The notes below the pieces were generated by a model. It was given only the letters and a program-made list of their open reading frames with translations, was not told the origin of the DNA and made no database searches. From assembly GCA_016124255.1 (NCBI GenBank), contig WGOB01000012.1, positions 1 to 54,681 of the forward strand: a stretch of 54,681 bases of DNA, in the 5' to 3' direction. Below, piece by piece: positions 53,760 to 54,681 of this stretch (its first letter is position 1; each line of letters opens with the position of its first letter). Made by a program: the position numbers and the translations under genes. Source of the DNA: Alphaproteobacteria bacterium. GTDB taxonomy: Bacteria > Pseudomonadota > Alphaproteobacteria > Caulobacterales > Aquidulcibacteraceae.

Positions 53760-54681
53760 TCAGCCCGCCTCGCGGTCCCGATCGCGGTCGCGGCCCCTGT
53801 CGCCTCTGGGGCCCCGGTCGCCTCGGTCGCGGCGCGGCGGGGGGCCGTCGTCGCGGGCTTCGTCGCCGAGCTCGGCGGAGAGATCGGCGCCGGTCTCCTG
53901 GTCGACGACCTTCATCGAGAGGCGCACCTTGCCGCGATCGTCGAAGCCCAAGAGCTTCACCTTCACCATGTCGCCTTCCTTGACGACATCGGAGGGCGCC
54001 TTCACGCGCTCGCGCGCCAATTGGCTCACGTGCACGAGGCCGTCCTTGGCGCCGAAGAAGTTCACGAACGCGCCGAACTCCATGACCTTCACGACCTTGC
54101 CTTCGTAGATCTGGCCGATCTCGGGCTCGCTGGTCAGCGTCTTGATCCACTTCACCGCGGCCTCGATCGAGTCCGCGTCCGGCGAGGCGACCTTCACGGT
54201 GCCATCGTCCTCGACATTGATCTTGGCGCCGGTCTTTTCCACGATTTCGCGGATCACCTTGCCGCCGGTGCCGATCACGTCGCGGATCTTGTCGACCGGG
54301 ATGTTGATCTGGACGATGCGCGGAGCGTTGGCGCCGACGCTTTCGCGCGGCGCGGTCAACGCCTTGTTCATCTCGGCGAGGATGTGCATGCGGCCCGCGT
54401 GCGCGCGTTCGAGCGCCACCTTCATGATCTCCTCGGTGATGCCGGCGACCTTGATGTCCATCTGCAGGGAGGTGATCCCCTTCTCGGTGCCGGCGACCTT
54501 GAAGTCCATGTCGCCGAGGTGATCCTCGTCACCGAGGATGTCGGTGAGGACTTCGTAGCCGTAGTCCTCAAGCACCAGGCCCATCGCGACGCCCGCGACC
54601 GGCGCGGAAGTCGGCGCGCCCGCGTCCATCAGGGCAAGCGAAGAGCCGCACACCGTGGCCATCGAAGACGAGCCGTTGGAC
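53760..54681 (-). CDS. pnp: Polyribonucleotide nucleotidyltransferase, N-terminal part outside the window
   Basis: Phosphorolytic 3'-5' exoribonuclease of the RNA degradosome. Only the last 307 residues are present, because the gene continues beyond the window end. [21 protein letters not shown] belongs to the second RNase PH domain; here only its pieces ([15 protein letters not shown]) are quoted. The KH domain has [12 protein letters not shown], the S1 domain GFGAFVNF-like [12 protein letters not shown] and GLVHVSQLA. The C-terminus is a tail of Arg, Asp and Gly repeats, common in alphaproteobacterial PNPases and likely involved in RNA or degradosome contact. Confidence 0.96.
   Translation of the reverse strand, partial: SNGSSSMATVCGSSLALMDAGAPTSAPVAGVAMGLVLEDYGYEVLTDILGDEDHLGDMDFKVAGTEKGITSLQMDIKVAGITEEIMKVALERAHAGRMHILAEMNKALTAPRESVGANAPRIVQINIPVDKIRDVIGTGGKVIREIVEKTGAKINVEDDGTVKVASPDADSIEAAVKWIKTLTSEPEIGQIYEGKVVKVMEFGAFVNFFGAKDGLVHVSQLARERVKAPSDVVKEGDMVKVKLLGFDDRGKVRLSMKVVDQETGADLSAELGDEARDDGPPPRRDRGDRGPRGDRGRDRDRDREAG

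Overview
The window is high-GC, gene-dense chromosomal DNA from an alphaproteobacterium, most like the Caulobacterales/Hyphomonadaceae. The gene order (rpsT next to dnaA-dnaN-recF, then mutM / ubiE-ubiB-coaBC / dut, priA / xerC, fabA-fabB-fabI, pnp) is typical of that class, and three TonB-dependent receptors suggest an oligotrophic lifestyle. I found no rRNA, tRNA, CRISPR, insertion sequence or prophage. The genus is an inference that cannot be settled from the sequence alone.

Layout. 1-6.6 kb: the 3' part of a TonB receptor, a serine beta-lactamase-family hydrolase, a CYP153-like cytochrome P450 and a secreted HExxH/TPR protein. 6.6-11.7 kb: replication block on the minus strand (rpsT, an AT-rich origin-like gap, dnaA, dnaN, recF and an unreported 59-residue ORF). 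11.7-17.2 kb: TonB receptor, Rrf2 regulator, a small Cys protein, an amidohydrolase and a frameshifted TauD-type dioxygenase. 17.3-31.9 kb: M16 lipoprotein protease, enoyl-CoA hydratase, mutM, ubiE-ubiB, coaBC, a radical SAM enzyme, dut, a lipoprotein, an amino-acid permease, a PH-domain protein, cysK and a membrane protein. 32-41 kb: MoeB/ThiF-type E1, alpha/beta hydrolase, PhoD phosphatase, a third TonB receptor, D-2-hydroxyacid dehydrogenase, an SH3 protein and TerC. 41-48 kb: priA and xerC, a histone H1-like protein, GNAT, lpdA and a membrane protein. 48-54.7 kb: fabA-fabB, a PadR regulator, fabI with a short coupled operon, two DUF2007 genes and the 3' part of pnp.

Most notable observation: coaBC begins with about 46 residues that look like the DNA-binding half of a Phd/YefM antitoxin, joined in frame to the CoaC domain. 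No in-frame ATG or GTG lies between the two parts. A perfect 9-3-9 inverted repeat sits immediately upstream of its strong ribosome-binding site, where an antitoxin operator would be. This suggests that a captured antitoxin module, with its operator, may make the central CoA biosynthesis enzyme self-regulating. No toxin gene is nearby.

Other points worth a look: a DnaA with His at the arginine-finger position, a PriA missing three of four ligands of one zinc site, a YqjI-like His-rich PadR with a palindrome over its own promoter, a structured leader before the histone-like gene, and two genes broken by homopolymer indels. The last may be real pseudogenes or sequencing errors.
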